Both the position numbers and the translations under genes were made by a program. Source: an uncultured Catenibacterium sp. (GTDB taxonomy: Bacteria; Bacillota_I; Bacilli_A; Erysipelotrichales; Coprobacillaceae). From it: a DNA stretch of 6,599 nucleotides. Location of the stretch: contig CAAFPB010000248.1 of NCBI GenBank assembly GCA_900764725.1, positions 1 through 6,599 on the forward strand. The letters run 5' to 3'. A model generated the notes under the pieces. The model did no database searches and was not told the origin of the DNA. It saw only the letters and a list, made by a program, of their open reading frames with translations. How positions within the stretch are numbered: position 1 is the first letter of the stretch; the number at the start of each line of letters is the position of its first letter. Of the stretch, positions 1 through 6,599 are shown one piece after another.

Positions 1-1561
1 GAACGATTTAACAGCATCCGACCTCGTGAATATGATGGCAGCCATCTGACATTCCCTGGAATGAATCCGGAAATTGAGCTTCGCCCACACCAGAAAAATG
101 CAGTCGCACATCAGCTTTATGGTGATAATGTGCTTCTGGCTCATGTAGTAGGAGCTGGGAAGACCTACGAGATGGTAGCGGCAGCTATGGAGAGCAAACG
201 ACTGGGATTATCACAGAAGAATCTATTTGTCGTGCCGAATCATCTGACGGAGCAGTGGGGAGCCGAGTTCCTGCAGTTATATCCGGGAGCCAATATCTTG
301 GTAGCAACCAAGAAAGATTTTGAACCAGCGAACCGGAAAAAGTTCTGTGCCAGAATCGCTATGGGAAATTATGATGCCATTATCATCGGTCATTCCCAGT
401 TTGAGCGTATTCCAATCTCTGATGAGAGGCAGGAAGCCATGCTGCGTAAGCAGATTGATGATCTGGAAATGGCAATCCAGAGTGCAAGGTATGAACAGGA
501 CGGCGGGCGTTATACCGTCAAACAGATTGAAAAGACCAGAAAAACCCTTCAGACAAGACTGGAAAAACTGAATCAGAAAGAGAAAAAAGATCAGGTAGTT
601 ACGTTTGAAGAACTGGGCGTGGATCATTTGTATGTAGATGAAGCACACAGCTATAAAAATGCGTTTCTCTATACAAAAATGAGAAATGTGGCCGGGATTG
701 CACAGAACGAAGCACAGAAGTCCGCAGATATGTTCAATAAATGTCAGTATCTGGATGAGATTACCGGAGGAAAAGGCATTACCTTTGCTACGGGTACACC
801 GATCAGCAACAGCATGACGGAATTATATGTTATGCAGCGATACTTGCAGAACAGCAAATTACAAAATATGGGACTTGGACTGTTTGATTCCTGGGCTTCC
901 ACCTTTGGAGAAGTTGTCACGAGCATCGGACTTGCACCGGAAGGAACTGGATACCGAGCAAAATCAAGATTCGCCAGATTCTATAATATTCCGGAACTGA
1001 TGAATATGTTTAAGGAGATTGCAGATATCAAGACTTCCGATCAATTAAAGCTTCCAGTGCCGGAAGTGGAATATGAAACAGTGGTGCTGAAACCAACGGA
1101 ACAGCAGAAAGAAATCGTAGAAAGCCTTGGAGAACGTGCAGAAGTTGTCAGAAACGGCGAGGTAGATGCCTCGGTTGATAATATGCTGAAAATTACCAAT
1201 GACGGAAGGAAGTTAGCACTGGATCAGCGTTTAGTGAACGAATTATTGCCGGATAATCCGGAAAGCAAAATAGCAGTCTGTGCAGAGAAAAGCTATGAAA
1301 TATGGAAAGATACAGCAGCACAGAAATCAGCACAGTTGATTTTCTGTGATTTGAGCACACCGAAAGGCGATGGCAGTTTCAATGTTTATGATGACTTGAA
1401 GCAGAAACTGATAGAGAAAGGTGTACCGGAAAAAGAGATTGCTTTTATTCATGATGCAAATACAGAAGCAAAAAAGACGGAGCTGTTTGGGAAAGTGAAA
1501 TCCGGACAGGTTCGTTTTTTGATTGGCTCAACAGCAAAGATGGGTGCAGGAACCAATGTGC
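1..1561 (+). CDS. SNF2/DEAH-box helicase of a conjugative element, 5' exon (N-terminus outside window)
   Basis: The frame is open from base 1, so the gene starts upstream; the first ATG in the window (61) is internal. Numbering from base 1, the visible motifs are Walker A GAGKT at residues 51-55 (in [12 protein letters not shown]), DEAH at 213-216 ([10 protein letters not shown]), motif III ATGTP at 263-267, and the start of motif [13 protein letters not shown], at 509-520. A charged, probably coiled segment lies around residues 135-195 between motifs Ia and II. This order is that of the large SNF2-type helicases, often joined to an N6-DNA methylase, found in Firmicute ICEs; any methylase part would be upstream and is not seen. 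The likely role is ATP-dependent DNA remodelling or translocation during element maintenance or transfer, which is inferred. The reading frame is cut after the first base of codon 521 by a group II intron. Without splicing it continues [12 protein letters not shown] and stops at 1597-1599. Confidence 0.9.
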
Positions 1562-2285
1562 GTGCGACTTGTTGTCGTACAAACTCTAATGTGGGATAAA
1601 CCCTGTATTAGAACTAAAATCGACGGCTGAATCTATTCAGCTAACTGATATTCCGAGGAGTGGAATGATGGGGTAACGCCCTGAAACGCTCCCCTTGATA
1701 CTACGACGTGCAAAGGCGGTGTAAAACGCTGTATGTGCGAAGCTCGTTGAAGTCGGCAGAGAGACACCGAAACATTAAGTTGTCGAAAGCTGTCCAGAGG
1801 TGGATGGTGTGTCCTATATGCCGGAGGTCTATAAACTGCCTATGGTGAGGATAGCTGGTAAAACAGCAGACGAACAGCCGAGTGTACGAGTCTAAAGCGT
1901 GATATGGCAGAAATGTCATAACCGTAAATCTACGGGGTATGTGAGGTAAAGTAAAAATGGACGTTATGAAATACCTTACAGTGTTACAGGCATTGGCAAG
2001 CATACAGGCTTATAGGCTGCACCTAAGGGTGGCATGAACAGATAGGAATATCGGAACAAGGGAAGGTCAGAACACGGAGTGTTTACACACAATGAAATGT
2101 TAGCAGGGAAAGCGATTGACATTAGTATAACCTGCTTTTATCTGACTGAAAGTGGAGCCACAGTACCAATGAAGCGGTGATAACAAGCCGTGGAGGGATA
2201 GGCTCCAGTCAATCAGTAAGAATCGAAATTTAATTCGTAATGAATCAAAGGTTCGAGTAAGACTAAGAAAGGCGGACAGCCGACT
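1562..2285 (+). ncRNA. Group II intron RNA, domains I-III and 5' part of IV
   Basis: This 724-nt stretch has no credible gene and is the ribozyme scaffold. Several paired elements can be seen by eye. GUGCGAC (1562-1568) can pair with GUCGUAC (1574-1580). GCUGAA (1626-1631) pairs with UUCAGC (1636-1641) around a UCUA loop. AGCAGG (2102-2107) pairs with CCUGCU (2131-2136), a likely domain II stem. UGGAGCC (2153-2159) pairs with GGCUCCA (2201-2207), enclosing GCGGUGAUAACAAGCCG, a likely domain III. Domain I would then be about 1562-2095. I could not assign EBS1 and EBS2 loops securely. Domain borders are inference; the presence of structured intron RNA here is well supported by position. Confidence 0.8.
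2269..2275 (+). promoter_or_regulatory. Ribosome binding site of the intron protein
   Basis: AAGGCGG ends 10 nt before the TTG at 2286. It is the only purine-rich Shine-Dalgarno-like run near the 5' end of the reading frame and favours TTG 2286 over GTG 2292, which would be about 16 nt away. The site lies in intron domain IV, where maturases of this type (for example LtrA) are known to bind their own RNA near the start and repress translation; that regulation is not shown here. Confidence 0.5.
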
Positions 2286-4199
2286 TTGGCAGTGCCGAAG
2301 AAAGTGCTGAAACGTCAGATTCTAAGAAACATTGAGTATTATGGATTACAGGAGGTATTTGACGAACTATACCAGAAAAGTTTAGAAAACAGGAAATTTA
2401 AAAACCTGATGGAACTGATTTTGATGGAAGAAAATATCAAACTTGCCTATAGAAACATGAAAAAGAATGATGGAAGTACCACACCAGGAATTGACGGAAA
2501 AACGATAGAGCATCTAGCAAAAATGACAGAAAAAGAGGTCATTGAACTTGTCCGCAACAAACTGGAATGGTACACACCGAAAGCTATAAGGCGTGTGGAG
2601 ATTGATAAAGGTAATGGGAAGAAAAGACCACTTGGGATTGCCTCAATCGAGGACAGATTGATACAGCAATGCATCCTGCAAGTGTTAGAGCCGATATGTG
2701 AAGCTAAATTCCATGATAGAAGCAATGGATTCCGCCCAAACAGAGGTGTGGAAAATGCACTTGCACAGGCGGAAAAACTGATACAGAGTAACAAACTGTA
2801 TATAGTGGTGGATATTGATATCAAGGGATTTTTTGATAATGTCAGCCACGGAAAACTATTAAAACAGTTGTGGACGATAGGTATACAGGACAAAAAGCTC
2901 ATTAGTATTATCTCAGCCATGTTAAAAGGAGAAATTGCAGGAATTGGTTTTCCAGAAAAAGGCACCGCTCAAGGGTCGATTATTTCACCATTGCTATCGA
3001 ATGTGGTGTTAAATGAACTTGACTGGTGGATTGCCAGTCAATGGGAATTTATGCCTACAAGACATGTCTATAAAGAAGCAATAAAGGCGAATGGAACTCA
3101 ATCAAAATCAAAGAAATACAGGGCTCTGCGGAGTAGCACATTAAAAGAGTGTTTCATCGTAAGGTACGCTGATGATTTTAAAATCTTTTGCAGGAAACAC
3201 AAAGATGCGGTTGTAATGTTTGAAGCTACAAAACAATGGCTCAAAACAAGGTTAGGACTGGATATCAGTCCAGAAAAATCAAAAATTGTCAATCTAAAAC
3301 ACAGTTATTCGGAATTTTTAGGATTTAGGATAAAAGTGCATAAGAAAGGTAAAGACACAAAATGTAAACCGCCAGTCGATAAGTATGTGGTAAAATCACA
3401 TATTTCGGAAAAGGCTTTGAAGAAAATAAAAACTAATGCAAAAGAAAGAATCATTGCAATACAGAAAACGAATGGAAGCAGAGCAGGGGAGTTTGCAATT
3501 CGGGATTATAACAGTTTTGTCATGGGAGTGCAGAATTATTACAGCATGGCAACATGTGTAAATCCAGATATGCAGACATTAGCCTATGAAATTAAGACAA
3601 GCATAAAAATCAGATTAAATACAAGAGTGAAACGCAGAACTAACGAAGCATTAACACCATATCTTTCAGAAAGATATGGAAGAAGTAAAGAACTGCGATT
3701 TATAAACGGTGTGCCGTTAGTCCCGATAGGATATGTGCAACATCGTGTTCCTCTTCACAAAAAGACTGTAGTAAATAAATATACAGTTGAGGGAAGAAAA
3801 GAGATACACAAACAATTAGAAACTGTAGATATAGAAAGGGTGCATGAACTTATGAAGAACCCTATCAGTGATGAAACTGTAGAATTTAACGATAACTGCG
3901 TTTCACTGTTTGTGGCACAAAGAGGAAAATGTGCAATTTGCAAGCTGCCTTTAACTTTGGAAAATATGCGGTGTATCCGTAAAATACCAAAATCTTGTGG
4001 TGGTGATGATAAATATAATAATCTGATTATCGTGCATAAAGAGATGGAAAGGCTGATAAAAAGTCAGGACAAAAAGGAAATTAAGCGCATTCTAAACAAA
4101 TATAAACTGGAAAGTAATCAAAGACGGAAAGCAAATACCATAAGAAAAAATGCAGGATTAGAGGAAATAGACGTAAAAGCACTTGATAAGGAACTGTAA
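2286..4199 (+). CDS. ltrA: Group II intron reverse transcriptase/maturase with degenerate HNH domain
   Basis: This 637-residue intron-encoded protein helps its intron RNA fold and splice, then copies it into DNA after insertion. The start is TTG 2286 (MAVPKKVLKRQ); the frame is open back to TGA 2241 with no ATG. RT0 is near residues 45-75 (NIKLAYRNMKKNDGSTTPGIDG), and RT1-2 spans about 103-160 (KRPLGIASIEDRLIQQ, SNGFRPNRGVENAL). RT3 has VVDIDIKGFFDN with catalytic Asp178, RT4 has GTAQGSIISPLLSN, and RT5 has RYADDF with Asp296-Asp297; RT6-7 follow to SEFLGFRIKVHKKG. A basic thumb/X maturase region follows, about 375-490. The C-terminal HNH-like domain begins with CAIC (549-552) and keeps GGDDKYNNL and His584, but the usual His-His before K-x-P is Ile564-Arg565 and the second metal pair is not evident. 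RT and maturase function look intact; endonuclease activity is doubtful. The symbol is for the family, not a proven orthologue of lactococcal LtrA. Confidence 0.93.
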   Translation: MAVPKKVLKRQILRNIEYYGLQEVFDELYQKSLENRKFKNLMELILMEENIKLAYRNMKKNDGSTTPGIDGKTIEHLAKMTEKEVIELVRNKLEWYTPKAIRRVEIDKGNGKKRPLGIASIEDRLIQQCILQVLEPICEAKFHDRSNGFRPNRGVENALAQAEKLIQSNKLYIVVDIDIKGFFDNVSHGKLLKQLWTIGIQDKKLISIISAMLKGEIAGIGFPEKGTAQGSIISPLLSNVVLNELDWWIASQWEFMPTRHVYKEAIKANGTQSKSKKYRALRSSTLKECFIVRYADDFKIFCRKHKDAVVMFEATKQWLKTRLGLDISPEKSKIVNLKHSYSEFLGFRIKVHKKGKDTKCKPPVDKYVVKSHISEKALKKIKTNAKERIIAIQKTNGSRAGEFAIRDYNSFVMGVQNYYSMATCVNPDMQTLAYEIKTSIKIRLNTRVKRRTNEALTPYLSERYGRSKELRFINGVPLVPIGYVQHRVPLHKKTVVNKYTVEGRKEIHKQLETVDIERVHELMKNPISDETVEFNDNCVSLFVAQRGKCAICKLPLTLENMRCIRKIPKSCGGDDKYNNLIIVHKEMERLIKSQDKKEIKRILNKYKLESNQRRKANTIRKNAGLEEIDVKALDKEL

Positions 4200-4236
4200 G
4201 TTACGATGTTAAAAAGTAGAAGTTACTGATGATGGA
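4200..4236 (+). ncRNA. Group II intron domain IV, 3' strand
   Basis: This is the short linker between the maturase stop (TAA 4197-4199) and domain V. It would form the 3' side of domain IV, closing the loop that carries the coding region. No gene or other signal is seen in it. Confidence 0.55.
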
Positions 4237-4270
4237 ACGCCGGATGAGGGGAAACTCTCATGTCCGGTGT
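4237..4270 (+). ncRNA. Group II intron domain V (catalytic hairpin)
   Basis: This is exactly 34 nt. ACGCCGGA (4237-4244) pairs fully with UCCGGUGU (4263-4270), with one G-U. UGAGGG (4245-4250) pairs with CUCUCA (4255-4260), with one G-U. The loop is a GAAA tetraloop (4251-4254) and the 3' strand has a two-nucleotide UG bulge (4261-4262). The catalytic triad reads CGC (4238-4240). Length, tetraloop, bulge position and triad all match the domain V consensus, so the metal-ion active site of the ribozyme looks intact. Confidence 0.95.
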
Positions 4271-4272
4271 GA

Positions 4273-4317
4273 AGTGGGGGAAAATCTGGCGATAACATCA
4301 AAGGATTACCTATCACT
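4273..4317 (+). ncRNA. Group II intron domain VI with branch-point A4312
   Basis: AGUGG (4273-4277) pairs with UCACU (4313-4317), and GGG (4278-4280) pairs with UCC read backwards at 4309-4311. A4312 is left bulged between these helices, 8 nt from the 3' splice site, which is the usual place of the lariat branch point. Further in, AAUC (4283-4286) pairs with GAUU (4304-4307). The fold supports lariat-type splicing. Confidence 0.88.
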
Positions 4318-4319
4318 AT

Positions 4320-5389
4320 AGGATCGTTTGATTGCCCTGCATCATCTGGATATTGGTTGGAAACCATCTGACTTGGAACAGAGGGAAGGACGTATTATCC
4401 GTCAGGGAAACCATAATAAAAAGGTTCATATCTTCCGGTATGTAACTGAATCCACATTTGACAGCTACATGTGGCAGTTGATCGAAAACAAGCAGAAGTT
4501 TATTTCCCAGATCATGACCAGCAAAGCACCGGTCAGAAGCTGCGAAGATGTGGACGAAGCGGCACTGTCCTATGCAGAGGTCAAAGCACTGGCAACCGGA
4601 AATCCAGCAGTAAAAGAGAAGATGGCATTGGATGTGGATGTGGCGAAATTAAAGCTTTTAAAAGCGAACCACATGAATAACCAATACCGACTGGAAGATG
4701 ATATTGCAAGGAATTTTCCGCAACAGATTGCAAAACTGACGGAGATTATTGACAGCTATAAGGCAGATATCGCTCATTTTTCTGAGCATAAAATTACAGA
4801 TCCAGAGCAGTTTTCTATGGAAATCAGTGGCAAAGTGTTCACAGAAAAGAAAGAGGCAGGAGCGGCTCTTCTGGCGGTCTGCAAAGACATTAAGTCTGTA
4901 AATGCAGCTATGGACATTGGAAGTTATCAGGGATTTAACATGAGAATCCAATTCGACAGCTGGAGCAAAGAGTTTATCCTGTCTGTAAAGCATGAATCGG
5001 TAGCTAAAGTTCGGTTGGGAGCCGATGCCCTGGGAAATATCATTCGTATCAATAATCTTTTAGAAAGTTATCCGGAAAAACTGGCAGAAGCAGAACAACG
5101 GCTGGAAACGGTACAGGAGCAGATGACAAATGCCAAAGAGGAAGTCGGGAAGCCATTTCCAAAAGAAGAGGAATTGAACCAGAAACTGGAGCGACTGTCA
5201 GAGTTAAATGCATTGCTCAATATGGATGAACGGGAAGATGCTGAAGCAGAGGTATCTGAATCAGATGAGAAAGAAGAAAGACCGGCACGTGGTTCTATCC
5301 ATGAGAAACTGCAGATTTATAAAGAAAAGAGTCAACGGGAAAGTGAAACTGGCAAGGAAACCAGAAAACGGGACTTCGGTTTGGAATAA
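4320..5389 (+). CDS. SNF2/DEAH-box helicase of a conjugative element, 3' exon (C-terminus)
   Basis: This is the second part of the helicase interrupted by the intron. AG at 4320-4321 completes the split Gln codon (C1561+AG), and the frame runs on as DRLIALHHLDIGWKPSDLEQ. Motif VI, QREGRIIRQGN, falls at residues 541-551 of the joined protein, with the arginine-finger region intact. It is followed by the family-typical string VTESTFDSYMWQLIENKQKF and by DVDEAALSYAEVKALATGNP. The C-terminal part, about residues 770-825, is Glu/Lys/Leu-rich and probably coiled-coil, with PFPKEEEL and LSELNALLNMDE strings that I recognise from these ICE proteins. The tail is acidic, then basic, ending at TAA 5387-5389. 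Exons together give 876 residues visible in the window. A TTG at 4328 could be called as a start, but no ribosome binding site precedes it and it lies inside conserved motif V, so it is not a separate gene. Confidence 0.9.
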
Positions 5390-5398
5390 GTAAACAGG

Positions 5399-5449
5399 AA
5401 AGATGGCATAATTTGGTAGAAGAAGGTTCTGCCGGTTATGCCATTTTTT
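5399..5449 (+). terminator. Rho-independent terminator-like hairpin after the helicase gene
   Basis: AUGGCAUAA (5403-5411) pairs perfectly with UUAUGCCAU (5436-5444). Inside it GGUAGAA (5415-5421) pairs with UUCUGCC (5427-5433), with one G-U, around a GAAGG loop. Six T's follow at 5444-5449. A-U and G-U pairs can extend the base to 5399. It sits 10 nt past the helicase stop and 20 nt before the next start codon. It would end transcription from the helicase side at least in part; with so little room before the next gene, partial readthrough or transcript processing is also possible. Confidence 0.85.
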
Positions 5450-5456
5450 AGAACAC

Positions 5457-5462
5457 AGGAGG
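5457..5462 (+). promoter_or_regulatory. Ribosome binding site for the YodL-domain gene
   Basis: A perfect AGGAGG stands 7 nt before ATG 5470 and fixes that start. It lies just outside the terminator-like hairpin, so the hairpin does not cover it. Confidence 0.9.
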
Positions 5463-5469
5463 AATTTGA

Positions 5470-6599
5470 ATGGCGAGAAATATGATATCAGGAAAAGAAA
5501 CGCAGAAAATGCAGGAATATACGCAGGAACAGATAGACCGTGCAGAACACATGGAAATAGAGATTCCAGCGGATGTAAAGGAACAGATTTTTGAATATGC
5601 AAATCTGATTGGCGAGGAAGAGAAAGTAAGGACGTTGGTAAAAAATCTGACAGATGCAATCAATCAGGCAGATGAAGATAAAGTAGAGGAACTTCTGGAT
5701 GATGCAAAAATGGATATTCAGGACCTACCAGATCCAACCATAGGTAAGCTGGAATTACGTGATTATGGATATACAGCAGAAGACATGGTGCCGCTTAGAA
5801 AAGAAGCAGCTTTGGATTATCACAGAATGGGTTCTAAGATTTATTGCCTGGGCAGCGATGGCAGCAAGGGAGAGTATGCAAGTAAAGAAATGATACAGGC
5901 GCATGAAGGTCTGTTTGGCATGGAATTACAGATGTGGGAACGGATAAGGGATCAGGATCTGGATTATGCCGATGAAGATTTTGGAGCATTTCAGGAGCCT
6001 ATGAGTGTCATTGAGCAGGAAGAAGCACTGAAATTATACGATGCCGGAGCAGATATCTATCTGATCACTAATTTTTCGTCACCAATCTATGTCACGGAAC
6101 GCATGGAAATCGAACGAGGACCGGAGCATTATCAGATGTCCATGGCAGAACGGGAGCGTTTCCGTAACCTGGAATGGAAAATGCAGAAATATCCGCAGAT
6201 TCAGTCTTTGAAAGAGGCAAACCTGTTGTTAGGAACAAGGCGAACCTTTGGTATTTATCAGATCAAAGATGATTCACCGGGCGAAAATTATGCATTTATG
6301 AATATGAGTTTTATTGAAAGTCATGGTATGCAGATAAAAAAAGAAGATTATAAGCTGGTCTATGTTGGCGAATTACTGGGAAATATGTCACTGGATGATA
6401 TTTTTGAAAGGTTCAACATTGACAGACCGGAAGACTTCCGTGGTCACTCCCTGTCTGTCAGTGATATCGTAGTTCTGAATGACGGGGAAAAGGTAACTGC
6501 CCATTTTGTAGACAGTATCAGTTTTGAACAGCTGGATTCTTTCCTGAATCTGGAAGAACAGGTTCTTAGTGAACTGGCATATGAGGTAGGAGAACGTTA
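5470..6599 (+). CDS. YodL-domain accessory protein of a conjugative element, 3' end outside window
   Basis: The frame is open from ATG 5470 to the last base with no stop, giving 376 residues. No signal peptide or membrane segment is seen, so it is probably cytoplasmic. Residues 1-85 are acidic and helical. About 90-160 form a small module (LRDYGYTAEDMVPLRKEAAL, then GSKIYCLGSDG, then EMIQAHEGLFGME). About 180-235 form another (EEALKLYDAGADIYLITN, MSMAERERF). Residues 260-359 match what I recall of the YodL-like domain: FGIYQIKDD, then YKLVYVGEL, then RPEDFRGHSLSVSDIVVLND (319-338) and FVDSISFEQL. Such multi-module proteins occur next to the SNF2 helicase in Firmicute ICEs and resemble the large polyvalent proteins of mobile elements. 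No reaction is known to me for the YodL domain, so none is claimed. It follows the helicase by 80 nt with a terminator-like hairpin between them. Confidence 0.85.
   Translation, partial: MARNMISGKETQKMQEYTQEQIDRAEHMEIEIPADVKEQIFEYANLIGEEEKVRTLVKNLTDAINQADEDKVEELLDDAKMDIQDLPDPTIGKLELRDYGYTAEDMVPLRKEAALDYHRMGSKIYCLGSDGSKGEYASKEMIQAHEGLFGMELQMWERIRDQDLDYADEDFGAFQEPMSVIEQEEALKLYDAGADIYLITNFSSPIYVTERMEIERGPEHYQMSMAERERFRNLEWKMQKYPQIQSLKEANLLLGTRRTFGIYQIKDDSPGENYAFMNMSFIESHGMQIKKEDYKLVYVGELLGNMSLDDIFERFNIDRPEDFRGHSLSVSDIVVLNDGEKVTAHFVDSISFEQLDSFLNLEEQVLSELAYEVGER

Larger units (their letters stand above)
1562..4319 (+). mobile_element. Group II intron with encoded reverse transcriptase/maturase
   Basis: This is a self-splicing retroelement of 2758 nt. 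The left edge is GTGCG at 1562 (group II consensus GUGYG). The right edge is ...CACTAT at 4319, fitting the usual -AY end. The boundaries are fixed independently by the host protein: removing exactly 1562-4319 restores GTG CAG GAT CGT, that is V-Q-D-R, in frame. Inside are structured RNA, an intron-encoded protein in domain IV, a 34-nt domain V and a domain VI with a bulged A. It lies in the same orientation as the helicase, as splicing requires. All parts needed for splicing and reverse transcription appear present. By eye the intron is more A-rich than the exons, consistent with separate origin. The subclass is not assigned with confidence; the HNH-bearing protein and CGC triad in domain V suggest a common Firmicute lineage. 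Confidence 0.95.

Noticed and set aside
61..1599. Complete 512-residue gene starting at ATG 61
   Set aside because: The frame is open to base 1 with family-typical residues ([20 protein letters not shown]) and no ribosome binding site before ATG 61; the end at 1599 is inside the intron.
1701..2003. 100-residue minus-strand reading frame
   Set aside because: It lies in the folded intron RNA (domain I), has no ribosome binding site or recognisable domain, and structured RNA easily gives chance open frames.
1600..2240. Riboswitch or other independent non-coding RNA
   Set aside because: The structure in this stretch is explained by group II intron domains I-III, given the secure intron edges on both sides.
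2447..2965. 172-residue minus-strand reading frame
   Set aside because: It is the antisense shadow of the reverse transcriptase; its Ser/Phe/Leu-rich composition is typical of reverse-complemented coding sequence.
4328..5389. Separate 353-residue gene starting at TTG 4328
   Set aside because: TTG 4328 is an internal Leu codon of helicase motif V; there is no ribosome binding site, and splicing joins this frame to the 5' exon.
5261..5663. Two overlapping minus-strand frames across the helicase end and the next gene start
   Set aside because: Both are antisense to well-supported genes and cross the terminator hairpin, with no domain or ribosome binding site seen.
1..6599. CRISPR array, tRNA or rRNA genes, insertion sequence ends, attachment sites
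   Set aside because: No regularly spaced repeats, no tRNA-like cloverleaf, and no terminal inverted repeats were seen other than the intron edges.

Overview
The window appears to be part of an integrative and conjugative element (ICE/Tn1549-like) from a gut Firmicute, probably Clostridia/Lachnospiraceae. This is inferred from the protein types (an SNF2-type ICE helicase and a YodL-domain protein), strong AGGAGG-type ribosome binding sites and moderate GC. All real genes lie on the + strand. No integrase, relaxase or attachment site lies inside the window, so the mobile-element assignment rests on the gene families alone.

Layout: (1) From base 1 to 1561 runs the open 5' exon of a large SNF2/DEAH-box helicase whose N-terminus is upstream of the window. 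(2) Bases 1562-4319 are a complete group II intron of 2758 nt. It begins with GTGCG, has about 720 nt of structured RNA (domains I-III and the start of IV), encodes a reverse transcriptase/maturase with a C-terminal HNH-like domain (2286-4199), and ends with a textbook 34-nt domain V and a domain VI with a bulged branch-point adenosine. (3) The helicase resumes at 4320 and ends at 5389. Joining 1561 to 4320 restores the reading frame and gives the family-typical string G-T-N-V-Q-D-R-L, with the Gln codon split C|AG. The two helicase pieces are therefore one interrupted gene, not two genes or simple debris. (4) A strong hairpin followed by six T's lies at 5399-5449. (5) From 5470 to the window end runs an open, 3'-incomplete gene for an accessory protein with a YodL-like domain, preceded by an AGGAGG ribosome binding site.

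How they work together: the helicase mRNA must be spliced by the intron RNA, assisted by the maturase encoded in the intron, before full-length helicase can be made. Unspliced RNA gives a protein that stops 12 residues into the intron and lacks the end of motif V, motif VI and the C-terminal tail. The intron looks splice-competent, but its HNH domain lacks the usual His-His pair, so DNA second-strand cleavage may be weakened or lost. The gene families are individually known. The most interesting points are the insertion into a catalytic motif codon run of the helicase, the degenerate endonuclease, and the terminator between two apparently co-oriented element genes.
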